Positions 37,890 to 54,550 of a stretch of 64,000 bases of DNA are shown one piece after another; within the stretch, counting starts at the first letter, position 1; every line of letters begins with the position of its first letter. The position numbers and the translations under genes are program-made. A model generated the notes under the pieces. It saw nothing but the letters and a program-made list of their open reading frames with translations. It did no database searches and was not told where the DNA came from. This DNA is from Prosapia bicincta (taxonomy: Eukaryota > Arthropoda > Insecta > Hemiptera > Cercopidae), in contig JBAIZL010000001.1 of assembly GCA_036971475.1 (NCBI GenBank), positions 281,529,425 through 281,593,424 of the forward strand, written 5' to 3'.

Positions 37890-38440
37890 TTAAAATTTTT
37901 CAAAACTGTACAACTTTTATTTATATCTTTGTAATTATAAAGTTCAATGGTTTGTGAAAAAGTGAACATAAATAAAATTGTTCATCAAATATTTTAAAGA
38001 GGTTAAATATTCTAGATTTTCCTTATGTATACATGTCTGAGAAATCGATATTTAAATATCAAAATTAAAAGCAATATTGTTTAGCTTATGAATGTCTTTA
38101 AAATATTGACTTTTCTTGACCAATGTGTCTGCTTATGTATGTCTCATTATTATATTCCTTCTGTGATCAGTCCTAAATTTAGAATTATTTAACTCATCTC
38201 TATGATACATCTCTACGTTTCTAAGATACTTCTATGAACTAAAAGCTATTTTTTCGGTGTTATTCTAAATTTACTGATATTATGGTTAATTTATTAAAAG
38301 ATTTTCCTCAAATATTTTGTAACAATTTTTATATTGAAGAATATATCCTTTTGTGGCCCTATTAGAGAGTAGGTTTAGCCACAGGTTTTCGTTGAATATA
38401 CTAAACTAAATCTATACAAAGCTTTAGGAATGATATTAAT
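37890..38440. other. AT-rich, nothing recognised
   Basis: No coding frame, repeat or structure stood out. Confidence 0.4.
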
Positions 38441-39375
38441 TTATCACCATTACACGTATACAGTATTACACATATACAGTTTTAGCCTACACATATACAA
38501 TAATACACATATACATATACACACATAAAAATAAATATTTTTTTAATACACATTCAGCATTACATAAATAAAGTATTACACACATACATCGTTACAAATA
38601 TACAGCATTACATATAAACAGCATATAGGTCCTACTGTTGAACATATATGGCATACTATATATACAGTATTGCACATATACTTGTACTGCATTACATTAA
38701 TACAGTATTATACATATACAGCATTTCATGTATAAATGCCTAAACATACATAGCATTACAGATATACAGCATTACACAAAATATACAGCAAAATATTTAT
38801 ATAGTATTACACATGCATAGCATTACACATATACAGCAATCCATATATAGAGTTTTACACATATTTAGAATTACAAATATACACCATTACATATATACAG
38901 TATTACACATAACCAGCATTACACTTATACATCAATGCATTTATACTGCATTACACATATACAACATTTCATGTATAATGTATTACACTAATATAGCAAT
39001 AAAGATATACAGCATTACATGTATATAGTATTACACATGCATAGCATTACACATATACAGCAATACATATATAGAGTTTTACACATATTTAGCATTACAC
39101 ATATACACCATTATATATATACAGTATTACACATAACCTGCATTACACTTATACATCAATGCATTTATACTGCATTACACATATGCAGCATTAAAGACAT
39201 ACAGAATTAAACATATACAGCATTACACGCACATTGTATTACACATATATAACATTACACATATGCAATATTACACATATAAAGCGTTAGAGATATACAG
39301 AAATATACATATACAACATTATACAAATACAGCAATACACGCATATACCGTATTACACATTACAGAATTACACAT
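38440..39375. repeat. Degenerate 16-bp tandem repeat with a 224-bp duplication
   Basis: Units of the form ATTACACATATACAGC repeat with much variation. A larger duplication is visible: ACATGCATAGCATTACACAT occurs at 38811 and 39035, and the text that follows matches for about 200 bp. 224 is 14 times 16. The open frames rich in Ile, His and Tyr are by-products. Confidence 0.9.
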
Positions 39376-39489
39376 ATATTATAATTTAGAAGCAATATGA
39401 ATTTTAAAATAAATAATGTTTTGTTTTCTTAGATAAAATATATTCAAGAAAACCCATGACTACAAACCAAATTAATGTAGTATTTACAA

Positions 39490-41215
<1,726 letters not shown>

Positions 41216-41315
41216 AGAAGTTAGAGACACTGAGGTCTAATATAATTAGTAACATACTTCTACAAGAAGTAACTTGGTACTGGAGTAATACGACCAAATA
41301 ATTAAGCGTGTTTAC

Positions 41316-41438
41316 CTATCAGAGGCTGCATAAGACGAATCATTGATATTGATTGAATATGCGTCGGACGGCACAGTTTCCTGTGAAGTACAGTCTGTGC
41401 TCGATATTAGCTGTAAACATTCAACGCAGTAGTTATTA
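41316..41438 (-). CDS. Candidate internal exon, unassigned
   Basis: On the minus strand CTATCTTTCAG precedes 41438 and GTAAACACG follows 41316. Between them one frame is open for 40 codons (NNYCVECLQLISSTDCTSQE at the start), hydrophilic and with three cysteines. Entry and exit phase (2) do not fit the phase-0 entry of the gene A exon at 34205, so it is not a simple upstream exon of gene A. It could be an unrelated gene, a pseudo-exon or chance. Confidence 0.22.
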
Positions 41439-41439
41439 C

Positions 41440-43300
41440 TGAAAGATAGAAATCCTTTTACAACTCTCATAAAGCTCAGTTAATAACATTAAATTATTAA
41501 TAGCTTCTTTTGTTAAAATAGCTGTTTCTCCCTGTAGTGATTAGAAGTCACTACAAAATTTAAAAAAAAAACCCGACTTCAAAAAAAGAACCCGAAATAT
41601 AAAGTTTACTTACTAAAAAGTAAACAATAATTTTCTGATAACGAAAACATAATTTCATACTTAGCGCTGACTTTCATACTTGGACTCATTTTTAACATAC
41701 TGAACGTAACAAATAATGGGATTTTACATGATGTAGAGCTCCTTGGCATGTAGATTAACAAATTATGATATACACACGGGCTATTCAATCATTTCTTCCA
41801 TAATCTTATTTTATAGTTACAGTATAAGAAATTTATTAAAGGATTAGGGATATATGATTTCTTACTTCTACAAGCATCAACAGTAATCACATTCCGTGTG
41901 TCATTTAAAGAAGGTTAAATTTTCTGCAATCTGCATATCTAAACGAAAAATACGCAATCACATAATGTATGATCTTTACCGAGAACAAAGATCAATTATC
42001 GTTCCGCATATTAAAATAATATCGAATAGCCTACATGAAATGTTTGTTTCATGAGAAGACTCTATGGGTGGCTATAATTGGTCATGAGAAATTAAGCAAT
42101 CAAAAAGTTGATTGTTCAGGAAATGTTTGGAATAGATCTGATTGACTAGCAAATAGCAGGGTTGACTAGCAAATAGAATATATATTCATATATTTTTAGA
42201 GGTATAATCTTCAATTTTTAATGACCGTAAATTTACAACAGGCTAGTAGTGTGGTGGCTGCAGCTCTTTGTCTCACTAGTTCTCTCCCAAGTTCTCTCCA
42301 GTGCAACCTTTTCTTCACAGATATGTTGCTCTGTAACCATCCTTGATGCTAACAGCTACTAGTGTAATGGGGCAGGAACGGTGTCCCCGGTTCATCCGAT
42401 GCTCAAAATTCACCAATGATATTATTGTCAACCTAACCTAATTCAGCCCAATTCAACCTAACAATTACTTCATGTGCCTCCCTCTCGGACCAGTTAGAGT
42501 TGACGTCCACGGGAACCATCAGACCAGTTCGACCCACTACTTGTGGGATTAACACAAAACTGAGGAATCCGACTACAACCGGCTTACCCGCTCTGTTTTT
42601 CCAAGAATCATATACATTAATTATACACATAAATTATTAATTTACTATAAATTAGTTTAATATATTAATTTATACTTTTATACAAACTAATAAAGGACTA
42701 TTATATTATAAAAATTTTAATTGAGATGGAGATTTTTGAACTAAATTACCCTTAAATTATTTGTTACTAACTTTCAAGGTTTTGTATTTTCCAAAACATG
42801 GATTAGACTAGACCAAAGTAATTACATGGTAATATCAAATAAAATGGTCAAGTTGTAATATGGGTCAAGATAAATATTTTTGTAAAACTGAAATACTTTT
42901 ATAATTTAAAAATACAAAAGCAACAAATGACGAGTCTACAAACAAATTTGTTACAATGTCTAGATACAATCTATAGACAATAGGGATACAAAACCTGTAT
43001 CTCTAAATATATATGCATTTGCAACAAATTCGCAAAACTTTGGTTTTTAATTTTTAAATATGTGGCCTACAGATAAAATTTTGTTTTTCATAGAAGATTT
43101 TTACAGTAGAAATTGTTTTTTTGGAAGTTACAAATCTCGATAATAAAAATTGCAATAAAAAAAGGCTATTGAAGAACTGGCCAAAAAAATTAAGTATTTG
43201 TGGGTGATGTTGACAAATCTATAAATTGAAAACAGCGTTTCAGTGGGAATACCAAACAATCAATGAAAATAAAAGCAGAACATCTCCTCTAAAATCCTCT
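41440..43300. other. Intergenic DNA with an unassigned GC-richer patch
   Basis: Mostly AT-rich and featureless. 42230-42620 is GC-richer. On the minus strand it ends in TTAGGTTAGGTTG, a sequence common in insect genomes, and may be transposon-derived. A short ATTAGAAGTCACTACAAAAT then A-run then CCCGACTTC motif is at 41540-41580. Confidence 0.4.
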
Positions 43301-43315
43301 TGGTTCGCATACAAA

Positions 43316-43319
<4 letters not shown>

Positions 43320-43387
<68 letters not shown>

Positions 43388-43395
43388 CATATATA
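43320..43395. repeat. (AT)n microsatellite
   Basis: TA run at 43321-43380, degenerating to 43395. Confidence 0.95.
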
Positions 43396-43399
43396 ATTT

Positions 43400-44560
43400 T
43401 TTCCATCATTCAAAGTTATAACAGGGCAAGCAGCGATTCCAACAAGGTCAGGCCATGTCTAGCAACTAACCAACCCAACAAGTGTGTAAGCAACAAAGTC
43501 TCTAAAATGTAAAGATACAGTGTCTAGAGAGATCCCTTACACATGTCTATAGAGAATTGCTCAACTTAGTCTTATAGTGTAGTCAAGGCATTAAACAAAT
43601 TAAAATAATGGACCCACATAATGACTATCATTTTGCAAGTCCAAATCCTGGAAAACGTGTGATGGAAATCAGGTTTAATAAATAAGGTTTAACGAGATCT
43701 CCAGCCCCGAGGAACTATGCGACCTCTATGTCTAACTGAGAGGTAAACTCGTTTATGTAACTCAATGATTTAGAAGATATTAATGATATAAAAGATAAAC
43801 GCTCAAATTCTCCTTCAAGTTAAAGATTGTGTAAGTTGTTAGATTAGTAGGTTTGACAAATGTGAACAGAAAAAAAAGGAGAAAATGAGAACATCCAAAG
43901 AGTATTTAGCAAGTATAAAGAAAGGGCCTATGCATCAAATAAACTTTATGCATATGTGAAGTGGTATGTAGGAACAGAAAATATATTTATCTGCAGATGA
44001 AAAATATAGTATAATTTTAATAAAATAATACATTCAACAATACTTTAATTCTATTACACTTATAATTTCGTATTATTTATTTTTTATTGTAATATTTTGT
44101 ATTTTATCTTGTTACAGAACTTGGCAACACAGACTTTTTAAATTTAACTGAACTTTAGCTGTACCCCTGATTCTACCTAGGCTTGTACATCTATTAGGTG
44201 GTAATTTCACAACACCAAAAGGAAAGCCCTTAATCTAATATTAGAATAATGACTTAGACATTAATTACTAAACTATTTCCAACAATATTTTACATCCAAT
44301 AGTCTCATTACTTCAACAAAACGATTACACCAAGTAGAATTATCGAACTACAACATACATAATACATAGACAACATTATAGCATAATACATGGGACAAAC
44401 ACTTAAATATTTCAAAGTACAATAAATCCATATAAAGCCATATTAAAACCCATAAATTATAAGTTATAATAAAGACTGAGTAAAGTTTTCACAGCAGTTA
44501 TCTTAGTAATTAATTGCCTCCAATAGAATGACTTTGTTGAATATTAAAGATAGACATAGC
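43400..44560. other. AT-rich DNA downstream of gene B
   Basis: It should include the gene B 3' UTR near the right side. No other feature was recognised. Confidence 0.4.
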
Positions 44561-44640
44561 CTAGGCATAGCTTTCTGGTCCAACTCCAGGCATAGTGTAG
44601 TAGTAGCTATTTACAACCATGAGGTAATATACTTGAATAG
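44561..44640 (-). CDS. Gene B last coding exon
   Basis: Acceptor TTTTTTTCCAG, 80 bp including the TAG. It encodes IQVYYLMVVNSYYYTMPGV and a short tail. Confidence 0.8.
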
Positions 44641-47600
44641 CTGGAAAAAAACAAATAATAGAGTAACTATTTGAATTACGTTTTATTATTTTTTTAAATA
44701 TTTCACGAGCAATTGTTCTGCTTTGTTGTTGAATTACATAATTATAATAAAACACATTATAATCATCTTGTTATAACAAAATTTTAAAAATATTAAATTT
44801 AGACAAGGGATACAATGAAAATGAGTTTTTTACTTATTACAGTATTTCTCCAATCAAAATAATTATAGCACAATAATGATTCAAGTTATTTGAACAACAA
44901 GAATAGGCGTGAATTGTTTAAGAAAGAAAATTTTAAAAATAAACTTTAGTATCATATTAGACTTACAACTAAGTTATATCTATAAATTAAATTGATTAAT
45001 TTTCAGAAAAAAGAATTGTAAGAAGCGCTACTCAAATATTACTGTACTTTACCTAAGCTAGTTGTTTCGTTTTGTTCAACCTTTGAAACCTTAAGAATAT
45101 TTCCAAGTACTTTGGTTTCTAGGCATCCTGAAGAATACATTTATTCTAATTAAAGTGTTTTAAAATTAAGATTGCTTCTTTTTCTGCGATGCGTTTCTTT
45201 AAGGCATAACAGTTTTTAAATAATTTTTAATGTCTAAATGGCGATTATTTTGCGATGACCGAACTCCTGCGACAATTTCTGGGACGTAATTGAGTGTGGT
45301 TTTTAATAAAAAGCACTTCTTTAATGCCACTGTTCAAGTTCTGACACCGAGGAAAACTTTCATAAAAAAGTGTCACTATATTGTAATACATAAAACTACT
45401 TGGATATTTAAGCTTGCTGTACAATAAATAGATGATGACAACCAATCCTCAAGAGCACATGACAACGCAAAAGCTATCATGTATATTACTTGTAAAAAAA
45501 TTCTAAATAATTAACTATCTGAAGCCTTTCCTAATTGTTCTAAACCTATAACTGTTATGATTGTTTATGAACTGTTGTGATTCTCAGTTTCTCTTTCTTA
45601 CTCACGGTGAGTCACTGTGACTGTGACTTGTGACCACTCGTGGTGTTGTGTGTGATCGTGATCGCTAAAGAGAGTTCTGAAACAATTTTGTTCTAAGTAG
45701 TTCGTTACTCATTTATAAATAATTTGTTTCATTTAAATCGATTAGTTTAGATGAAATTTTTATTATATTTTACGTAGTATTATTAAATACAGTTGGTGTC
45801 TGAAAGTGAAATGTCTAGAGTGTACAAAAGAAACAGCAGGAGACGAAATCGGAGAGTAATTTAAACCTTGTTAACTGAGGACGAAAATGGTCAAGAAAGT
45901 AGGGAGTATTAGACACAGCATCCCACTTCAAGATCTTTGGGGGGGGGGGTTACCTTCAAGAACAAACCCCCTACTAGATCCTAGAAAAACATCTGAGAAT
46001 AAGTTCTTGGATTTGTTAGGGGACTGACTACTGACTTGGGTTTTAGTAATAATTCGGATTGTCCTCATAATAAACATTCATTTTGAAGAATGTAGATTCT
46101 TTGTTACTAGAAGAAAAGAAACAGAATGAAACATTTGATACAAATACGGCCTTCTCGTTAGACAAGAACACGTAAAATGATCATGTTTTAGATTACCGTA
46201 GTGAATAAATGTTTATTTGATGAAAAATTATTTGATTAAACTAATATAACAATAATACAATATAACAATAATATAATAAATACATTAATACAAGAATAAA
46301 AATGTTTATTCAATATTTGTAGTTCAGATTGTATCACTTTATCAAGAACGATTTGAAAACCGCTCAAAAGATATAGGATTTGAATTTGGTGAATTTTAAA
46401 ATTTTAAACTAAATTAATATGTGTTCCCTTTATTAAAAAAAAAACAGTAACTTGAAAATTCCTGGCTCAAAAGTTATAGACAGTCGTTTTGAAATTGTTC
46501 GTGACTATAAGAAATTCTGAGAGCTGATTTTATTGTAATTTGTTTTTAGATGTTCAAGATGGGATAGGTGCTGGCAGACGTTCAAGAATTATGGTTCAGA
46601 ATGAAATGTTTTACCTTCTCAAAGATAGTTTTATTTTTAAGATATGATTGATACTCTTATTTCATTAGAAATTTATAGTTTTTTCAAATCCTTTTATTAT
46701 TTCACACTCTTTTTTTATGTATCTTGTTCAAACTTTCAATCATTAATAAAGTACTTTTTATCCATCCACTCAAGTTCAAATACATGTTTGAAAATTTGTA
46801 GTGGATGACGTTTGATATTAATACAGTTAAAAAAATATTAAATCAATTAAATTTAATAATGAATTAATTTAGTTTTAGATGGGAAAAAACTTCTCTAAAA
46901 AGGAACAAGATATCCAATATAATTATTGCGTCCCATTGGTAACACATGATTTACAAAAATATAGGTGAAAAAACCCCAAAACCACAAAAGTTAATCAAAA
47001 AATAACTAAAATAAGTTACCTAACATTAAATCCTCCTAAATGTACATAAGGATTTAATCTTAGGTAACTTATTTTAGTTATTTTTTTATTATTTTTTTTG
47101 GTTTTGGGGTTTTTTCACCTATATTTTTGTAATATATTATACCACTGTGCTCTTGATATTGTATAACACATGATTTCATAAAACAGCTGATTTTAAGTTG
47201 TAGGCTGTGAAGCAGAAAACATATTTATGCTACTATCTGTAAATTAATTGTTATTACTTAACAAAAAGTAACTAAATTTATTTTATTATTGAAGAAGGAA
47301 TTTACTTTATAAAAATCTTTAATCTATTTTACTCGTTTATTTCAATACTGTATTTCTAGTTTATTCTCAGCTATTACTTCTTGATCTCAATGATGTCTGA
47401 AAACCACCTTCTTTCATCTAACAATAGTAAAATAAATATTTATATTAGACTTAGAGTAGATAAGCCATTTTAAAAACTTTAAAAAAATATTCTATCTATT
47501 AGAACTTTCAATACACTACATTTTTCTAACCTGAGTAAAATTTGATTAAACTCTAAACAATTGTTTTTAATTATTTTTGTTAAAATTTCAAAAGTCAACC

Positions 47601-50600
47601 TATTCAAAACTTCACTAAACGACTTCATCAAAATATATTAATAAGGTTAAAACATTAATTTAAACTTGCCTAACTACGATATTTTAATTACTTCCGTGTA
47701 CTTTCAATAATTTAGAATTCTGTATGACACGTTTCACTATTTGCATTTAGCAAAAAAAAAAAAAAAAAAAAAAATGGTAAGCAATGCATTTATGGTTTCG
47801 TACACATGATCCTCTTAAAGGATTTATGTTGTCAAACAAACACATTTTTTACTCTAAGTTCTTAACATTGCTTATTATTCCGTTGACGTTTATACTTCGT
47901 TGTTTCCTTCACGTTTTCGCCCATAAAAACTTTAAAGTTCCTTATTAAATAACATATTCTAATTGTACTTACCAAGGCTTGCCATCATTTTTATTGTAGA
48001 GTTGGCGTCACCATTAAAAAAGATATTAATTAACAAGAGAATGCATAAAACAACAGTAAGTGCTGCGGTAATCTGCACATAGAGTTTGACATACTTTTGC
48101 TTTTCCTGAAAAATAAAACAATATACAGTGAAAACTCATTATAATGGACCCTAATAAACCGAACATTGCTTATAATGGTCAATGTTTTGAGGTGTTTGTC
48201 AAATGTTTTGTAGACAAATATACCCCCTGTAATAGTCAGAAGGCTTGAGACGCGACTAGAGGCTCTAGTAGCAATTGATGCTTATTATTTATTACAATTA
48301 AACTAAATGAAATATTTACTGTTAAATACTTTTCAAATAGTTTAAGTATTGTATTGATAATCTCATACAAATACGAATAAATGCTAGAATTACAATAGGA
48401 TTTCTTGGTAAACAATGTTTTCATTGTAACTGTTTTCATGGTCGTTTACTTCCCCTTATGTGTTTTGGTTTTTTATTTGAATCCTAATATCTCAAGGCAC
48501 TCTTGCTCTACAAATATTGTCCATGACTGAATACTGTGCTTCCCAAATAGATACCAATTTATAGAAAGGTTTGCCCTTGTGGTTTGATTATTGTCATTGC
48601 AAAGGTTTGGCTTATTGAAAATTGAGTCTTAACGAATAAAAATAGATATTTTTATTTGTTGTTCTCAGTTTGGTGAAGCCCAGGTAATGTTTGGCACGTC
48701 TGATTGTTTTCTCACCGTCTTTAACCTTGAAGCTTTAAAATGAATCTAATTAAGGAATCTTGTCTTTTCCTTGCTAGAAAAATTTCATGGGGTCCGATTC
48801 GATTAAATATATAGATGTATCTTCGTTAAAACGTTTTCAATATCAATCTGAAGACTCCAAACCAAAAGTAAAAATGACATTTTAACACTGTCATTAAGTT
48901 TTACAGAGCACTAGCCACAGCTGTAAATACTTTACTGTGGATTAATTATAATAAATAATAAATAAACACCAATATCCATAAATATTTTTATTCTAACTTG
49001 ATGTATATTTCAATTAACAAATAACGATCTCCAGAGGCATTACACATAATAATAATAACAGTGTCGTGTGTTATTCCTCTGAGGACGGTTACTTGGTAAC
49101 CGAAATGTAAATCACGTTGGAATAAAAGTATTTGTGGATAGAGGTTTTTGTGTGTTATTTATTAATCAAGTGCTAATATAGCAAGTGCTACATATTAATG
49201 TATGTTCAAGTGTAAACTAGCAGCTCATGTTAAAGGCTAGAATCGAATAATAAAGTCAAGTTACAAAAATATTTGAAAGACTTCTATTAAAAAGACTTTC
49301 ACAGATTATAAATGAAATGCAATTGATTCCAGGTCACCAATTTGGTTTTAGAAGTAAACATTCTACAATCGATCAGGTTCATCGTATCATTAATACAATC
49401 GAAAATGCTTTAGAAGAAAAAAAATCTGCATGGCTGCTTTCTTGGATGTAGCCCAAGCATTTGATAAAGTATTGCATGAAGGGTTGAAGTATAAGCTCTA
49501 TAGAGATTTACCAAAACCGTTTTATCAAATACTTTCATCATATTTAGAAGAAAGATATTTTAGGGTTAGATATGATAAAGACTACTCAGACTTGAAAAAG
49601 ATATTTGCTGGAGTACCCAAGGGTAGTGTACTGGGACCTACACTTTACCTACTATATACGGCTGATATTCCACTGGGTAATAACACAATGACAGCCAAGT
49701 TTGCTGATGATACCGCACTTTTACCAACAGATAACTCTGTTACCAAAGCAGCCAATAGTTTACAAATTGCCATGAATAATCTTTATATCTGGACTCAAAA
49801 ATGGCGCATTAAGTTAAATGAAACTAAATCCGTTCTTGTAACCTACACAAACAGAAAGGTTATTACTCCACAAATACTGATAAATGGCAATGCCATACCA
49901 ACAGCAAACACAGCAAAATACCTAGGTATGACACTGGATGCAAAATTGAAGTGGAAGGAACATGTAAAAAAGAAAAAAGATCTAAATGGCAAATATAGAA
50001 AGTTATACTAGTTTATGGGCCGTAGTTCTGAACTATCACTAAATAATAAAATAAGATTATATAACCAAACTCTAAAACCCATCTGGACATATGGTATTCA
50101 ATTATGGGGATGTACCAAAAAAACAAATTTGGAAATGATTCAGACATTTCAAAATAAGGTATTACGTAACATGGTAAATGCACCATGGTACGTTAGAAAT
50201 GAAGACCTGCACCAGGATCTGAAAATCAAATTTGTTATAGATGAGGTTAAGGTTTATGCCTCTAGGCATTTGCGTAGACTGCATATACACCCTAATCAGG
50301 ACCTTGATGTGACTAGGCATGTCCGCCGTCTACAAAGAACTAGACCACATGATTTGGCCACTTTAGAACAAAGAGAAACTTGAGTTTTCCAACACCCTTT
50401 TTTTTATATAAATGAAAGTTATTAGTCAGTTGCATCAACTGGTCATGACAAATGGAAGTGTTTTTAGTGAGTAAGAATCTCACACTGTTGCGTAATACGG
50501 ATTGCGCAGCGTCTTTTTGAAGATTTTCACCTACCCATTAGAACAAAAAAGTTACAAAAGCATTTTGCATTGAGATATAAATAACGGAAATGACCCTGAA

Positions 50601-52898
50601 GAAAGTGACTATCAAAAAATTAGAACAAACAAAACAGAAATAAGTTTTTATCCTGATAATGTTTGTGTTGCTACATAATCCCTAAAGTTTATTCTACAAA
50701 AACCATTGAACTGGAATCCGGGTGAAATCTTTTTCAATTCTTTCTTTTTACCCATTTTTCTCCTTTATATTTGTTATAAAAATTACACACCATTTATCAC
50801 GGTTAAATAAAGTAAGAAATACATTTGAAAACAATATTAAATTGAACGTGGAAATTGTCACTGCAAAATAACTTGAAGAAAATTTTGGGAAACTATAAAG
50901 ACGCCATACCTAACGAAGAAAAGTCAGGAAAATACTGACTGAAGTGTGCCTCTTAAATGTATAGGCCAAACAAAAATAAATATCAAAGCTAGGGCTAAAG
51001 AACATTTTCCCATGTTAAATATAACAGACCAGAAATATTTTCGATGGCGAGACATTTTTTAGAAGAAAATCAAGTATATAGGACGATGTAACACTTTTTG
51101 AAAAATGTAATTAGGTATAATGAATTGAATGCGTGAGAAAAACAGTGTAATAATAAGTATAAAACTAATATTGTTAATAATGAGTCACGCTCTATTTAGA
51201 ATTCCATAATAATGTAATAACTGTAACATAAGGAAATTCGAATGTAAATTTTGGTCATTGTAATTATTGAGGGGAATAAAATAAAAATATTATTTTATAA
51301 TTATGTAATTATGTTTATAAGTAACTGTAATTAATTGCAATTGCTATGAATTTCATTCTAATTAACGAGTTGCGCCTCCGTATGAAATTTCTATTTGATG
51401 TAATCATTTTCAAATATTATAAATACTTAAGCCTACAGTACAACTTTACGTTCACCTTAGTTGTAAGTTAGAGTTTGTAGTAACAACACTCACTAATGAT
51501 GACTTTGTCATTGAAACGTGTCTGAGTGAATAAATGATTAATTTGTGAGTTTTTTTGTGCGTCTTTCATTTGTAATTCTACTTAATATTAGAGGATTATG
51601 TACAATAATGACCAATGAGCTATTTACCATTTACTTTAACTGTAATATATTTTTTAAAGTTAATTACCTGAAGCTTTTTTAAAATTCCTCATTTGAACAA
51701 TTGTCTGTCTATGAAATTTATGATTTTAAATTAAAATATGTATTTTTAAGTCCTTTAAATTTTATATTCACACAGTTCAAATTTAATGTCACACACTTTT
51801 GTTAACCCGCATTAAAAATATATCGTTTTAAAGATATATTCAAAAACCTTTATCAAAGTACCTATTAAATCAACCCCTTAATTCAATATAAAGAATAGTT
51901 CTTTTGTTATAGGCCTAAGTTTTTATGATGCTAAAACTTACATTTTAAAGTTAAAGGGTTTCAATTAAAAATTCATAAACTTGATTTTGTTTACGTTATT
52001 TAACCAACATTTATTTTAAGTTGTTTTATTTGATTTATATGCTCGATTTATTTCTCTACAAATCGTCTAAAACATTTATCATATATTATTTATTAATTAA
52101 TGCACTTCTCTATATTTAAACTTTCAGTTATGTAATAATTGAACATATAAGCTTTTATTACTCAAAACATTGGTATTTTATACCAATTAATTTTTATAAT
52201 CTTACATTTTGTTTGACCAAATAATAATAGATATTCTTATCATTTGTGTGTTCATATATATTAAACATATCGCAAAAATCATCAAAATATATTTCTGTGT
52301 GTTACATCTTCGTGTATCATATATTAGACGCTTTTAAAACACTATTTACAAATTGATTTGTTTAATTGAAATTAGGTAAAATAATTCAATAATTTGTATG
52401 TATTACTTTATATATTTAGTATAAATATTTATATTTCCCTAGCCATAACTGCTAGCTTCTCGCAACCAGTAGGTTGTGAGCAGACATTTATAACTTGCCT
52501 TTGGGTTGAACACATTGAGGTTTTATAATACTTATGGCGAGAGAAGAGGTTACAGTTCCCTGAGATTATAATTTCAGCTTTAGCTCGACTGGATGGGCAT
52601 CAGTTGCGAACCTATAACACTGTGTACATGCTTCGACACCTGTGCATTGTGGACACTAACTAACCATGGGCATCGTCAGGATTGTCAGGGTCTGACCTTT
52701 CAATACAGTGGTTATGGTCAGTCACAAAATTCCTACACCAAGGGGAAAGTCGTCTGAATACAACTGTAGGAATTGTTTTCACAATAAGTACCTGTGTAAA
52801 AAAGCTGGTAGTTTTACATTAATATAATATCTGTCATTGAGTGTTTGACGCATGTGCGCGCGGGTATGTCTAGGCGTGTATATGTGCGGGTGATTGTC

Positions 52899-52947
<49 letters not shown>

Positions 52948-53006
52948 GTGTATATGTGTATGTGTGTGTGTGTATGTGTGTATATGTTGGTGTGTGTGTG
53001 TATGTG

Positions 53007-53047
<41 letters not shown>

Positions 53048-53821
53048 TATGTGTTGTGTGTGTGTGTGTGTGTGTGTGTGTTTATGTCCGCGAGCAAATG
53101 ACAATAATTGTTATTCGTATTTCAAAGTTCTTCTTCCAACTAAAAACCCATTTATCTCCAGAAATAAATCTATTTGGCATATTAACCTTGTACAATGGTT
53201 GATTCTAAAAATAAAGAATAATTTTATAATTATTAATAACTCTTCTCATTTATTTATTATTAATTAAATAAAAAATATTTGTGACTCTAAAAGTCTAAGA
53301 TTACTTATAAGTAACATATTTTTATCATATATTGAGTTTTAAAATGTTGTCATATATTTTTCTTGAAAAATTATTCTTGAAAATTAAATGATTTAAAACT
53401 GTGAGTTATTATTTAAAATATTGTACCAAGATCATTAAGCTTTGTCAGTTTGGATTATCAATAAATATTTCTTAAATTTAAAAGTATTTACGACTCATTT
53501 AAATATTTAGTAAATTCGATTAAAACAATATCAAATTAATAAAGTTAAAATTAATTACTTTGACATTATTATAAGTTCTAACTATAATTTTGATAATATA
53601 TTATATGAAGTATGTCTTATATAATACATATAGGACAGTATATATCATTATATATATATATATATATGTATGTATATATATTTGAAGAGAATGTTAATAA
53701 GCAATGCTAATTAATTTCTTTATTAAAAAGCAAAAGAAACATCTGTATAAGTTGTTTACAATTAATTCCACTTATGATTTGTTTGCACATAGAAACAGCA
53801 AATTTCCTGTTAACTAAACCT

Positions 53822-53856
<35 letters not shown>

Positions 53857-54245
53857 GTGTGTGAGCGTGTATGTGACTTATATTCAATGTCCCTCATTGA
53901 TCAGCAAAGGAGACAGTATGTCCAAAATATAACATTACTTTATTGTTTTAAAGTGTTTATGTGTGTCTATTTTATGAACATAGATTAGAGGATTACCAAA
54001 GTACGTTTGTCATTCCCTTATCTAGTCCAAAATATAAAATATTATATACGTTTTCGTGTAATGTAATAAATGTATAAACATATTTCAAATAAAAGAATTG
54101 TTTCAAGTTATGAATTACTCAAAGCGTTTCTCTAATTAATGTATATGCATCTTCAGAAAAAATAAAGATATAACAATGTTTTTATAAAAATTTGCTAAAT
54201 TAGCTCGTTTTTCTAATAAAAAATAATAATAACCTTTTAGTTACG

Positions 54246-54312
<67 letters not shown>

Positions 54313-54467
54313 TGATACGTATTCCTTCACGGATGGAAAAATATGATAAATAATTATTATCTGGTGTACACCTGTTCATTCTGCAGTGCATAGATTCGCT
54401 GTACCGACGTTTCGGAAGAATCTCATCTAGCATTGACGAGGTGAAACCAACAACAGTTGAAGAGCGA

Positions 54468-54550
<83 letters not shown>

